Source: Rhodococcus sp. 06-235-1A
GTDB taxonomy: Bacteria; Actinomycetota; Actinomycetes; Mycobacteriales; Mycobacteriaceae
Length of the DNA stretch: 64,000 nt
Assembly (NCBI RefSeq): GCF_002258785.1
Contig: NZ_NOYI01000012.1
Span: 485,239 to 549,238 of the forward strand
Direction: 5' to 3'
Shown here in pieces: positions 10,458-18,935 of the stretch. Position numbers and translations under genes: made by a program. The notes under the pieces are model-generated. The model did no database searches. It was not told where the DNA came from and saw nothing but the letters and a program-made list of their open reading frames with translations. Numbering within the stretch: position 1 is the first letter of the stretch; the number at the start of each line of letters is the position of its first letter.

Positions 10458-11287
10458 ACAAGTCCATGGACCTCACCGGCAAGGTCGCGTTGGTGACGGG
10501 CGGGGCACGCGGCATCGGAGCTGCGACCGTGGCGTCACTACTGTCCGCGGGAGTACGAGTGGCGTTGGTGGATCGAGACTTTGCACCCGGGACGACCGGT
10601 TCCGACATGACACTTCACCTCACCGGCGACGTCACCGATCCGGCAGCGATGGTGGACTGCGTCGCGGCAACGATCGACAGGTTCGGCCGCCTCGACATCG
10701 TGATCGCCAATGCCGGAATCACGCCGCCGCCCGCCACGATTCGGTCGATCGACCGCGCCGTCTTCGACTCGGTGATGGCAGTGAACTTCGGCGGTGTCCT
10801 CAACATCGTACGGGCCGCTGCCGACGAGATCGTGGCGAGCGGCGGCCACATCTTGCTCGTATCATCCTGTGCTGCATTCACTCCCGGCATGGGCGGGTCT
10901 GCGTACATGGTCAGCAAGGCGGCTGTGGAACAACTCGGACGGGCGCTGCGAATCGAACTCGCTGCCGTCGGCGCATCGGCCGGTCTTGCGTACTTCGGAG
11001 TGGTGGACACCGACCTGGCGCGTCACACCCTCGACGACGACCCGATCGGTCAGCGAATCGGCGGATTGCTCCCCTGGCCGCTGAACCGACGACTCGCGTC
11101 TCAACGGGCTGCAGATCTCCTGGTCGACGCGGTCCGTACCCGTCGCGCACGGCTCATCGCCCCTGCCGTGTGGACGCCGTACTTCTGGTTCCGCGGAATC
11201 CTCAACCCGATCCTGGAACGCAGGCTCGTCCGCGACCGCACGATCGCTGCGATCATCCGAGACCTTGAATCGACTCGTACACACTGA
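10454..11287 (+). CDS. Short-chain dehydrogenase/reductase
   Basis: A 277-residue classical SDR. The cofactor motif TGGARGIGAA lies near residues 14-23, NAG is present in IVIANAGITPP, and the catalytic Ser and YxxxK are seen in LVSSCAAF and AYMVSKAAVEQ. It would interconvert an alcohol and a ketone with NAD(P)H. The extended C-terminus (LPWPLNRRLASQRAADLL, RRARLIAPAVWTPYFWFRG) resembles mycobacterial SDRs next to monooxygenases. ATG 10454 overlaps the stop of the monooxygenase gene. It probably supplies the ketone for, or reduces the product of, the upstream monooxygenase; this is inference. Confidence 0.9.
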   Translation: MNKSMDLTGKVALVTGGARGIGAATVASLLSAGVRVALVDRDFAPGTTGSDMTLHLTGDVTDPAAMVDCVAATIDRFGRLDIVIANAGITPPPATIRSIDRAVFDSVMAVNFGGVLNIVRAAADEIVASGGHILLVSSCAAFTPGMGGSAYMVSKAAVEQLGRALRIELAAVGASAGLAYFGVVDTDLARHTLDDDPIGQRIGGLLPWPLNRRLASQRAADLLVDAVRTRRARLIAPAVWTPYFWFRGILNPILERRLVRDRTIAAIIRDLESTRTH

Positions 11288-11303
11288 ATTTCGTGCGGCA
11301 GGG

Positions 11304-11957
11304 CTACTCTGCCTCCACACCCACGCTCGGGACATCGCTCATGGGCGGCAGCGGCCTGGCGCACAGGTCGCGTGCGTCGGGGTCGGGCACTCCGAGTGCG
11401 AGCAGCACGCTGTACGCCATTCGATCCACGGCCTCGGCGTCGTCACGATCCGGTTGCTCGAGCAGTAGCTGACCGAGGCCGAGCAGCGCGCCTGCCACCA
11501 GAGCCAAGGCGAGCTGTATGTCCTCGACCCGGAAATACCCTGCGCCGATTCCGGCCACGATGTCTCGCGCCGCACGTGGTCCCAGCCCGTGCTGCGAGGT
11601 GATCAACTCGGGACCGGAGTGAATGAGGACGCGGCTCAGCTCCGGTTGCAGACGAAAGAGTCGGCCGGAGATTCGGAACGATCGCGTGAATGCCTCGGCG
11701 GGGTCGGCTTCCGCGTCGGTCAACGAGTCCAGGTAGGCCCCCAACAGTTCCAGGGCACCGTCGACCGCAGACTGGAACAGCTGTTCGCGACTGACGAAGT
11801 GGTTGTAGAAGGAGCCCATCCCCACGTCGGCTGCCTGGGTGATCTCCGCGATCGGCGCGTTCAGCTCGCCACGAGCGATGAAGCCTTGCGCTGCCGAGAT
11901 CAGTGCGCCGCGGGTGCGCGCCTTGCGACGCTCGAGGCGATTCTGGGTCTCCACCAT
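11304..11957 (-). CDS. TetR family regulator, divergent from aromatic meta-cleavage operon
   Basis: A 217-residue TetR protein. The helix-turn-helix is in TRGALISAAQGFIARGELNA and ITQAADVGMGSFYNHFVSREQLFQ (about residues 14-63). The ligand domain is unremarkable. It lies head-to-head with the extradiol dioxygenase operon, with three TGAC-N6-GTCA palindromes between the two starts. This makes it the likely local repressor of the operon and of itself. Its 3' end converges on the SDR gene ending at 11287. Confidence 0.88.
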   Translation of the reverse strand: MVETQNRLERRKARTRGALISAAQGFIARGELNAPIAEITQAADVGMGSFYNHFVSREQLFQSAVDGALELLGAYLDSLTDAEADPAEAFTRSFRISGRLFRLQPELSRVLIHSGPELITSQHGLGPRAARDIVAGIGAGYFRVEDIQLALALVAGALLGLGQLLLEQPDRDDAEAVDRMAYSVLLALGVPDPDARDLCARPLPPMSDVPSVGVEAE

Positions 11958-12007
11958 GTTCCCTACCTCTGTCTACGCTGGTCTATCCGCTGACCTTTCC
12001 TCACCGC

Positions 12008-12066
12008 TGACGATTCTGTCAATACTCTTGACTGACGGCACTGTCATAGGTGACGATATTGTCACC
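12008..12066. promoter_or_regulatory. Three tandem TGAC-N6-GTCA palindromes (TetR operator array)
   Basis: TGACGATTCTGTCA lies at 12008-12021, TGACGGCACTGTCA at 12033-12046 and TGACGATATTGTCA at 12051-12064. The last extends to an 18-base palindrome beginning GGTGAC and ending GTCACC (12049-12066). Start-to-start distances are 25 and 18 bases. The array fills the gap between the divergent TetR gene and the dioxygenase gene, 16 bases before the latter's start codon. Repeated operators of this form suggest several regulator dimers bound side by side. Confidence 0.8.
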
Positions 12067-12081
12067 AACGAGGGAGGATCC

Positions 12082-13215
12082 ATGGCACAGGACGTCGACG
12101 GCCACAAGGACATGCATGTGGACCAAGGCGCGCTCCCCGGTGAGCACCCCGGTCGAGCGAAGGATCCCATCATCAAGGTCCGCGACATCGCGTGGCTCGA
12201 ATTTCGCAAGCCGGACCTGGTGAAGGCCGAGGCGTTCGCCGTTGCGTTCGGGTTCACCGTCTCGCTGCGCACTCCCGAGGAGATCCATTTGCGCGGTACG
12301 CACGTCGGCTCGCCGTGCGTGATCATCCGACGAGGCAAGCGAACCCGATTCGTCGGAGCGGCCTTCGCTGCCGCCGACAACGCCGATGTCGCAACAGTGG
12401 CGGCCGCCACCGGGCAGCGCGTCCACCGATTGCCCGAGACCCTCGGCGGTATCGCCGTCACTCTGACCGATCCGGGCGGTCAGCCCGTCCAGGTCGTCTC
12501 GGGATACACCGAACACCCGGAGCTTCCGGGCCAGGACACGCACACCTACAACTTCGGCGATCCGCGCTACCGCGTCAACGCGACGCAGCGTCCACCACGT
12601 CAGCCCGCCCGAGTGCAGCGCCTCGGCCACGTGGTGCTGCAGCGCACCGGCTATCTGGAGAACCTGAACTGGTACCTGCATCATCTCGGGCTGATCGTGA
12701 GCGACTTTCTCTACTACGACGGCCAGCGAGGCCGGGGCCCGGTGATGAGTTTCATCCGCTGCGATCGCGGTAGCACTCCGTCTGACCACCACACTCTCGC
12801 AATGACTCTCGGCCCGTCCAACCGCTACGTGCACTCGGCGTACCAGGTGTCGGATCTGGACGCCATCGCTGCGGGCGGTGAGTACCTGACACAACGCGGG
12901 TACCGACATTCGTGGGGAATCGGCAGACACATCCAGGGCAGCCAGATCTTCGACTACTGGCGTGATCCCGACGGATTCCTGGTGGAACATTTCAGCGACG
13001 GCGATATGTTCGACGCCTCCCTCGAGCCCGGCTGGGCACCGATGACCGCATCCGGCCTGGCCCAGTGGGGACCGCCTGCGTCTAAGGACTTTCTCGGAAT
13101 CGCGCCGAGCAAAGCGTCTCTGCACGAGCTGAAATCGATCCTCTCCTCGCTACGCAACGACAACGAATTCGACACCGAACGCCTTCGCGGCCTGATGAAA
13201 GTGGCTTCCTCATGA
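12082..13215 (+). CDS. Extradiol ring-cleavage dioxygenase (VOC superfamily)
   Basis: A 377-residue, two-module vicinal-oxygen-chelate protein of the catechol 2,3-dioxygenase class. Fe(II) ligand candidates in the C-terminal module are H183 (RLGHVVLQ), H251 (RYVHSAYQV) and E302 (FLVEHFSDGD), in the expected order; the DYWRDPDGFLVEH region is typical. The N-terminal module (VRDIAWLEFRKPDL) lacks the metal set, as usual. The enzyme would open a catecholic ring next to the hydroxyls. GGAGG lies just before ATG 12082. It overlaps the FAH-family gene by an ATGA. The ring substrate is not identifiable by eye. Confidence 0.88.
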   Translation: MAQDVDGHKDMHVDQGALPGEHPGRAKDPIIKVRDIAWLEFRKPDLVKAEAFAVAFGFTVSLRTPEEIHLRGTHVGSPCVIIRRGKRTRFVGAAFAAADNADVATVAAATGQRVHRLPETLGGIAVTLTDPGGQPVQVVSGYTEHPELPGQDTHTYNFGDPRYRVNATQRPPRQPARVQRLGHVVLQRTGYLENLNWYLHHLGLIVSDFLYYDGQRGRGPVMSFIRCDRGSTPSDHHTLAMTLGPSNRYVHSAYQVSDLDAIAAGGEYLTQRGYRHSWGIGRHIQGSQIFDYWRDPDGFLVEHFSDGDMFDASLEPGWAPMTASGLAQWGPPASKDFLGIAPSKASLHELKSILSSLRNDNEFDTERLRGLMKVASS

Positions 13216-14147
13216 GCATCGCTGTACTCCGCACCGCCGACGCCTGGTGGGTAGAGACCCCGGCCGGAGCGTCCCGAATCGACACCTCCGCGACCACCAC
13301 CGCCGAACTCCTCGCCGATCGCGCGGCCGTGGATGCAGCACGCGCCGGCACCGATGTCGTTGCGGTGGAGACACTGTCGCTCGTCTCCCCGGTCACGGCA
13401 CCGTGCCGCGTGATGGCGAACATGACCAATTTCGTCTCGCACGTCAAGGATTCGGGCATGAACCCCGAGACGGTCCCGCTGACCTTCTTCCGCAAGACCT
13501 CGGGTTCGATCAGCGGCCCCACCGACGATGTGATCAAGCCTGCGCACGTGAAGCTTCTCGATTACGAGATCGAGATCGGTCTGGTGTTCGGCAAGACTCT
13601 CACCGTCGGCACCAAGATCGACGCTTCCAACGTGGCCGAGTACGTCGCAGGCCTCGTGATCACCAACGACGTCTCGGCGCGCGACGTCCAGTTGCCCAAA
13701 ACTCAGTTCTACGAGGGCAAGTCGTATCCCACCTTCACTCCGGTGGGGCCCCGCCTCGTGCTGCTCGAAGACGGCGAGTTCGATCGGTTCGGCGACCTCG
13801 CACTGACCTTGCGCGTCAATGGCTCGGTGCGACAGGACAGTACGGTTGCCGACATGATCTACCGACCGGTCGAATCGCTGAAGGCGCTGAGCAAGTTCCA
13901 GCGGATCGACCCGGGCGACCTGCTGCTCACCGGTACGCCGGGAGGCACCGCATTGAAGGCCCCGGCCAAGCCGATCGAAATGATCGGATCGCTGGTTCCG
14001 CCGTCGGTGAAGTGGAAGGTCTTCTTCAAGAAGCAGGCCAAGAATCCCGCGTTTCTGCAGGACGGTGACGTGCTCGAACTGACGTGCTCCACTCCCGACG
14101 GAGCCCTCGATCTGGGGGTCCAACGCACCCGGGTCTCCTACCGATGA
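13212..14147 (+). CDS. Fumarylacetoacetate hydrolase (FAH) family protein
   Basis: A 311-residue protein. The C-terminal FAH domain has metal-ligand acids in LLDYEIEIGLVFGK and LVITNDVSARDVQ, plus the family motif DLLLTGTPGGTALK. An N-terminal extension of about 80 residues precedes it. FAH-family enzymes hydrolyse C-C bonds of beta-diketo acids or hydrate/decarboxylate meta-cleavage products. Directly after an extradiol dioxygenase, it most likely processes the ring-opened product. It is coupled to its neighbours on both sides by ATGA overlaps. The exact reaction (acylpyruvate hydrolysis, hydration or decarboxylation) is undecided. Confidence 0.87.
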   Translation: MSIAVLRTADAWWVETPAGASRIDTSATTTAELLADRAAVDAARAGTDVVAVETLSLVSPVTAPCRVMANMTNFVSHVKDSGMNPETVPLTFFRKTSGSISGPTDDVIKPAHVKLLDYEIEIGLVFGKTLTVGTKIDASNVAEYVAGLVITNDVSARDVQLPKTQFYEGKSYPTFTPVGPRLVLLEDGEFDRFGDLALTLRVNGSVRQDSTVADMIYRPVESLKALSKFQRIDPGDLLLTGTPGGTALKAPAKPIEMIGSLVPPSVKWKVFFKKQAKNPAFLQDGDVLELTCSTPDGALDLGVQRTRVSYR

Positions 14148-15769
14148 CCGGAGGTGAGTCCGCTGGACGGAACGGCACCCACTACCCGGTAGTGATTGTC
14201 GGTGCAGGTCCGACCGGCATGACCGCTGCATTGCTGCTGGGTAGGTACGGCGTCTCCTGCCTCGTGCTGGACAGGTGGGAGGACGTCTACCCACAGCCCC
14301 GCGCAGTCCACCTCGACGACGAGGTGTACCGCATTCTGGGCGACATCGGACTGGCAGAGGACTTCGCGACCATCTCACGCCCAGGTCGCGGGCTGCGGTT
14401 GTGCGACAAGCAGATCCGCACGCTGGCCGAGTTCGAGCGGGATCCCGACGATCGACCGCACGGTTACCCGCAGGCCAACATGTTCGATCAACCCGATCTC
14501 GAACGCCTGATGCGGTCGCACATCAGGCGATTCGATTCCGTGGAGATGCGTGGCAACTGCGAGATCACCGACGTGCAGAATCTCGAAAATTCGGTACGGG
14601 TGCGGTACACCTCCACCGAGGACGGGACACCGCACTGGGTGACCGCCGACTACGTTCTCGGGTGCGACGGAGCCAACAGCATCGTGCGGTCATCCATCGG
14701 GTCGAAGATGCAGGACCTCGGGTTCGCGCAGCGGTGGCTGGTGGTCGACATCGCGACCGACGCCGATCTGGACCAGTGGGACGGCGTGCACCAGGTGTGC
14801 GACGCGGAGCGATCGGCGACGTACATGCGCATCGGCACCAGCCGCTATCGCTGGGAGTTTCGTTTGCGCGACGACGAGACCACGGCCGCCTTCCCCGACC
14901 TGGCGTCGATCCGTCCGTTGATCGCACCGTGGCTGGAATCGATCGACGAGCCGGACATGGAGCTGATTCGTTGCGCCGAGTACACCTTTCGTGCACAGGT
15001 TGTCGACCGCTGGCGTGATCGACGGGTATTCCTACTCGGCGACGCCGCACATCTGACGCCTCCCTTCATCGGACAGGGCATGGGTGCCGGACTCAGAGAT
15101 GCCCGCAACCTGATCTGGAAGATCGTCGGCGTCCTCGACGGGCACCTCGGCGATTCGGCACTCGAAAGCTACGAGACAGAGCGAAAAGCACACGCCAAGT
15201 CCATGATCGAGCTGGCGGTCGCGATAGGTTGGGCCATGACCGGCGGCAGCACGCTCACCGCCGTCTTCCGTTCGAGTATCGCCCCCGCTCTCGGTCGGCT
15301 GCCGTTCGTCGGGGCGAAGGTGACGGCCAGTACCACTCCCTCGCTCACGCGTTCGCAGTACGTCCTGCGCTCACCCACGCAGATCCGCACTCTCGCCGGC
15401 AAGCTCTGCCCGAACAGACCGTTGGACAACGGGACTCGACTGGACGACCTGGCACCGGGGCAGTTCCTGTTCGTCTCGTCGACCCCGCTGACATCCGAGC
15501 ATCGTCGAGAAGTCGAGCGTCGCGGCGCCGTCGTGGTGGAGGTCGCGGCATCGTCGGATCTCGGTGCCTGGCTGCGGAGCGGACGAGCTGTCGCAGCCAT
15601 CGTGCGGCCGGACCGCACCGTCATGGCGTCGGGCACATCCGTACCCGCGCTGCACACGAAAATGCCGACGACCGCGTATCACCGGCTTGCCTGTCCGAAA
15701 CCCACTGCGACAAAACCCACTGCGACGAAGCCAACTGCTACTCGCACCGCACCCAAGAGGCGTAGATGA
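14144..15769 (+). CDS. FAD-dependent aromatic hydroxylase (MhpA-like) with Lys-Pro-Thr-Ala repeat tail
   Basis: A 541-residue flavoprotein hydroxylase of the PHBH/MhpA class. The dinucleotide motif VVIVGAGPTGMTAALLLG is N-terminal. The DG motif is in VLGCDGANSIVR, and the GD motif FLLGDAAHLTPPFIGQGMGA lies near residue 300. It would hydroxylate a phenolic ring to give the catechol cleaved by the upstream dioxygenase. A thioredoxin-like C-terminal region ends in a short basic repeat, KPTATKPTATKPTAT, then RTAPKRRR. ATG 14144 overlaps the FAH stop, and the stop overlaps the next start. Similarity to 3-(3-hydroxyphenyl)propionate hydroxylase is by architecture; the substrate is not established. 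Confidence 0.88.
   Translation: MTGGESAGRNGTHYPVVIVGAGPTGMTAALLLGRYGVSCLVLDRWEDVYPQPRAVHLDDEVYRILGDIGLAEDFATISRPGRGLRLCDKQIRTLAEFERDPDDRPHGYPQANMFDQPDLERLMRSHIRRFDSVEMRGNCEITDVQNLENSVRVRYTSTEDGTPHWVTADYVLGCDGANSIVRSSIGSKMQDLGFAQRWLVVDIATDADLDQWDGVHQVCDAERSATYMRIGTSRYRWEFRLRDDETTAAFPDLASIRPLIAPWLESIDEPDMELIRCAEYTFRAQVVDRWRDRRVFLLGDAAHLTPPFIGQGMGAGLRDARNLIWKIVGVLDGHLGDSALESYETERKAHAKSMIELAVAIGWAMTGGSTLTAVFRSSIAPALGRLPFVGAKVTASTTPSLTRSQYVLRSPTQIRTLAGKLCPNRPLDNGTRLDDLAPGQFLFVSSTPLTSEHRREVERRGAVVVEVAASSDLGAWLRSGRAVAAIVRPDRTVMASGTSVPALHTKMPTTAYHRLACPKPTATKPTATKPTATRTAPKRRR
15705..15745 (+). repeat. Short tandem repeat encoding KPTAT units
   Basis: A roughly 15-base unit (AAACCCACTGCGACA-like) occurs about three times at the 3' end of the flavin hydroxylase gene and encodes three consecutive Lys-Pro-Thr-Ala-Thr units, followed by a basic tail. 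It looks like replication-slippage expansion of a coding tail; no structural role is evident. Confidence 0.75.
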
Positions 15770-16581
15770 ACACTGCAATTGTCACCGGAGCGACGTCCGG
15801 GATCGGTGAGGCCGTCGCCGAGATTCTGATCGCTCGCGGCTACCACGTCATCGGGACGAGCCGCAACAGCTCGAACGTGACCGACCCGATCCCTGGCGTC
15901 GACTACCGCGATCTGGATCTGACGGATCCGGAATCGATTCGTGCGTTCGTGGACGGAGTCGGCGACACCCCGATAGACGTGCTGATCAACAATGCAGGCG
16001 AAAGCCAGTGCGGCCCCATCGAAGAACTCCCCATCGACGCAATCACTCGGCTGTTCCAGCTCAACGTCTTCGGCGCGATCGAGCTGACCCAGGCCGTACT
16101 ACCGGCCATGCGTGAGCGCGGCCGCGGCAGAATCATAAACATCGGATCGATGCTCGCCAGCTTTCCCCTGGCCTACCGTTCCTCGTACGCCGCCACCAAG
16201 GCTGCGATCAAGGGGTTCGCCACGGCGGCGCGGTTCGAGCTCGAGCCCTACGGAATCGACATCACCACAGTCGAACCCGGCTCCATCGCCACGGGCCTGT
16301 CCGCCCGGCGTACCAAGTACTGCGGACCGCATTCGCCGTACCTTCGCGACTTCACCACGGTGATCGCGAAGCTGGACGCCAAAGAGGCACAGGGCATCAC
16401 CGCCGAGACGGTCGCCAAAACCGTGCTGAGAGCGGTCGAGGACAAGAAGACTCTCCCGATCTACGCCGTCGGCAGCAATGCGCCTGCAGTGTTTCTCGCC
16501 CAGCGGTTGCTGCCACGCACCGTGCTCGAGAAGTTCACGGCCCGCGCATACGGACTGCCCAGCAAGCGTCCGATCAGTTAG
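15766..16581 (+). CDS. Short-chain dehydrogenase/reductase
   Basis: A 271-residue classical SDR with cofactor motif TGATSGIGEA (residues 7-16), NNAG in VLINNAGESQ, catalytic serine in NIGSML and YxxxK in SSYAATKAAIKGFA. It is the last gene of the ring-cleavage operon and overlaps the hydroxylase gene by an ATGA. It may dehydrogenate a dihydrodiol or a side-chain alcohol in that pathway, or act on a ketone product; the sequence does not decide. Its 3' end overlaps the convergent secreted-lipase gene by four bases. Confidence 0.88.
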   Translation: MNTAIVTGATSGIGEAVAEILIARGYHVIGTSRNSSNVTDPIPGVDYRDLDLTDPESIRAFVDGVGDTPIDVLINNAGESQCGPIEELPIDAITRLFQLNVFGAIELTQAVLPAMRERGRGRIINIGSMLASFPLAYRSSYAATKAAIKGFATAARFELEPYGIDITTVEPGSIATGLSARRTKYCGPHSPYLRDFTTVIAKLDAKEAQGITAETVAKTVLRAVEDKKTLPIYAVGSNAPAVFLAQRLLPRTVLEKFTARAYGLPSKRPIS

Positions 16582-17735
16582 CGGAACAGTCCTGCGACGA
16601 ACGGGATGGTGTCGGCCTGTGACTGGACGAGGGCTCCACTGTGGTCGGTGTTGTAGGCCCGGAACGTCACCGGCTGACCGTCGGCCGTGAGACGGGCGAC
16701 GTACGCGGCGGTGGTCGGGAACGGAACGTCGATGTCCTGCAGTCCGTTTCCCATGAAGAACGGCTTGTCGAATCCGGTTTCGGGCATCGCCATGTAGTCG
16801 TCGAGCACGGCCGTGAAATTGGGCAGGCTGGTCAGTGGCGCAGTGAAGAAGTCACCGATCGTCACACCGTCGAGTTGCTCCTCGAAGTCCGACACGCACG
16901 CCGTCTCGGCCAGATCTGCGTACTTCTTTCCGAGCGGGGTCAGGATGTTGTCCAGCCCGAGCTCGGGGTGCGCGTAACGCAACGAAGCGCCGATGTAGGC
17001 GACGTAGGCGGTCAGTCCCGACGGTAACTCCACGGGCGGAACTCCCGGTCCACCGATCGAGACCAATTTCTCGATGTACGCCGGAGTTCCGGTACCGACC
17101 GCTCCGCGGTAGTCGAGATCGGGTCCGCCGAATTCCGTTGCGTACCGAGCGGTGTAGATCGCTGCTCCGCCGCCCTGCGACTGGCCGACAGCCACCCAGG
17201 ATCGCGAGAGGTCTTCGCTGTAGTTGCGACCGGCCTTGACCATGTCCACGACGTTGTGTGCCGTGGTCCTACCGTCGAGATACGTGGGCAAGCCAGGTGT
17301 TCCGAGTCCGGCATAGTCACTGGCGACGATGGCGTAGCCCTGCGCGAGCCAGTTCCCCAGGTATGGCAGATCTCGTTCCGCCAACGCAGGTCCCGCAACG
17401 GACGGCGCGCACGAGTCACCGAGTCCGGAGGTGCCGTGGGCCCACGAGATCACCGGCCACCCGCCGTCGGGGGCAGTGCCCTGCGGGAGGAAGACGGTGC
17501 CGGTGCTGAGCGCCTTCTCGCCGAACGTGTCGGTGGTGACGTAGGTGAGCACCTCGGCCGAGGCCGAACCGGGAATCCAGAAGTCCTGTGGCAGCTCACG
17601 ACTGGAGACGACGTCGCCGATGTCCTGCGTGATCACCGGAGCAGCCGAGGCAGGGGCGGCCAACAGGCCAGCAGCCATGCTCGACGCGAGCGCCGCGACG
17701 ACTGCGAGGACACCGATCCGACGACGAGCAATCAC
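16578..17735 (-). CDS. Secreted alpha/beta-hydrolase of the secretory lipase family
   Basis: A 385-residue exported protein. A signal peptide (VIARRRIGVLAVVAALASS..., predicted cut near APASAAP) is followed by a hydrolase with oxyanion region VISWAHGTSG and nucleophile elbow GQSQGG. The C-terminal histidine candidate is in YNTDHSGALV and an acid candidate in GLQDIDVPF. The family hydrolyses acylglycerols or related esters outside the cell. The start is GTG 17735, which overlaps the stop of the Ni/Co permease gene (GTGA) and has a GGAG ribosome site; the reading frame stays open far upstream inside the permease gene, but the signal peptide fixes the true start. The pairing with a metal permease is unexplained. 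Confidence 0.88.
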   Translation of the reverse strand: MIARRRIGVLAVVAALASSMAAGLLAAPASAAPVITQDIGDVVSSRELPQDFWIPGSASAEVLTYVTTDTFGEKALSTGTVFLPQGTAPDGGWPVISWAHGTSGLGDSCAPSVAGPALAERDLPYLGNWLAQGYAIVASDYAGLGTPGLPTYLDGRTTAHNVVDMVKAGRNYSEDLSRSWVAVGQSQGGGAAIYTARYATEFGGPDLDYRGAVGTGTPAYIEKLVSIGGPGVPPVELPSGLTAYVAYIGASLRYAHPELGLDNILTPLGKKYADLAETACVSDFEEQLDGVTIGDFFTAPLTSLPNFTAVLDDYMAMPETGFDKPFFMGNGLQDIDVPFPTTAAYVARLTADGQPVTFRAYNTDHSGALVQSQADTIPFVAGLFR

Positions 17736-18856
17736 TGGGTCTCCGTTGCATTCGAGAGTGAGGGTGCACCGCGTTCGTCGATGCGCGCCACCTTGTAATA
17801 CACGACCGCGCCGATCCAGACAACGAAGAACGTGCCGACGACGAGTTGGCCGGCGAGGCCCAGATCGATGACGGCCAGTGCGTCCCACAATCCACCGGTC
17901 AGCTCGAACTGCTCGGCAAGCAGGGTCAGCAGCTGCACCGTCCCGATCACCAGGGCTACGAAGACGGACAGTCCCGTCATGGTCATGTTGTAGTAGATCT
18001 TGCGGACCGGGGTGACGAACGCCCAGCCGTAGGCCTTGGACATGAAGATGCCGTCGATGGTGTCCATCGTGGTCATACCCGCCGCGAACAGGACCGGCAG
18101 CGCGATGATCGCCATCGGGGGGAGTCCGCCGGCGATAGCGGTGGTGCCGGCGATGGCGAGCAGACCGACCTGAGTGGCGGTATCGAAACCGAGACCGAAC
18201 AGCAGGCCGAGGGGGTACATCTGCCACGAGTGGTTGATCATCTTGTCGTAGCGGCCCCGGAACAGTCGATTCATCAGCCCGCGCTTGGCCAGCAGCTCGT
18301 CGAGGCCGGCTTCGGTGAACTCGCCTCGTTTCGCGCGCCGCCAGACTCCGACGATTCCCGCGAGCACTGCGATGTTCAACGCGGCGATGAGATACAGGAA
18401 GGTTCCGGACACCAGCGTGCCGATGATGCCACCTACTCCGGCGAACGCGTCCTGGAATGCCGTCGCCTGCGACGCAACGAAGGCAATCGCGGCGACGAAC
18501 ACGAACACGACCGTCGAATGCCCCAGCGAGAAGAACAGCCCGACGGCCAACGGCCGCTTGCCCTTCTGCAGCAGAAAGCGGGTGGTGTCGTCGATGGCGG
18601 CAATGTGATCGGCGTCGAACGCATGCCTGAGACCGAGGGTGTATGCCAGCACGCCCGCTCCGGCGTAGACGAGCGTGCCGTCGGCTCCGGTGAGTCCGTG
18701 AATGCTGGGAATGGAGTCGTAATGGGTGAACAGCCCCCACCCGATCACATGCAGGGCGGCAATGAAGCCGGCCATCGCCAGCAGCCGAGGAACCTCGTCG
18801 CGTGTGAATCGACTCTGGCGTCTGCCGAGCTCGGCTCGCGATAGCTCAATCGTCAT
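17732..18856 (-). CDS. nicT: Nickel/cobalt permease (NiCoT family)
   Basis: A 374-residue membrane protein with about eight hydrophobic helices. The NiCoT signature RHAFDADHIAAIDD (HX4DH) is in helix II. LFFSLGHSTVVF, LGFDTATQ and GMTTMDTIDGIFM follow in family order. It would import Ni2+ or Co2+ across the cytoplasmic membrane. The downstream secreted hydrolase is translationally coupled to it. No urease, hydrogenase or cobalamin gene is in the window, so the metal cannot be assigned. Confidence 0.92.
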   Translation of the reverse strand: MTIELSRAELGRRQSRFTRDEVPRLLAMAGFIAALHVIGWGLFTHYDSIPSIHGLTGADGTLVYAGAGVLAYTLGLRHAFDADHIAAIDDTTRFLLQKGKRPLAVGLFFSLGHSTVVFVFVAAIAFVASQATAFQDAFAGVGGIIGTLVSGTFLYLIAALNIAVLAGIVGVWRRAKRGEFTEAGLDELLAKRGLMNRLFRGRYDKMINHSWQMYPLGLLFGLGFDTATQVGLLAIAGTTAIAGGLPPMAIIALPVLFAAGMTTMDTIDGIFMSKAYGWAFVTPVRKIYYNMTMTGLSVFVALVIGTVQLLTLLAEQFELTGGLWDALAVIDLGLAGQLVVGTFFVVWIGAVVYYKVARIDERGAPSLSNATETQ

Positions 18857-18935
18857 TCAGACATTGTGGCCGACATCGACGGATAACTCTTCCCGCGCTG
18901 CCGCGCGACAGCGTCGTAGGTGCGCTGAGTGTCCA

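Noticed and set aside
17736..18740. N-terminal extension of the secreted lipase frame into the Ni/Co permease gene
   Set aside because: The signal peptide and GGAG ribosome site fix the start at GTG 17735; the extension is an Arg-rich shadow of the permease.
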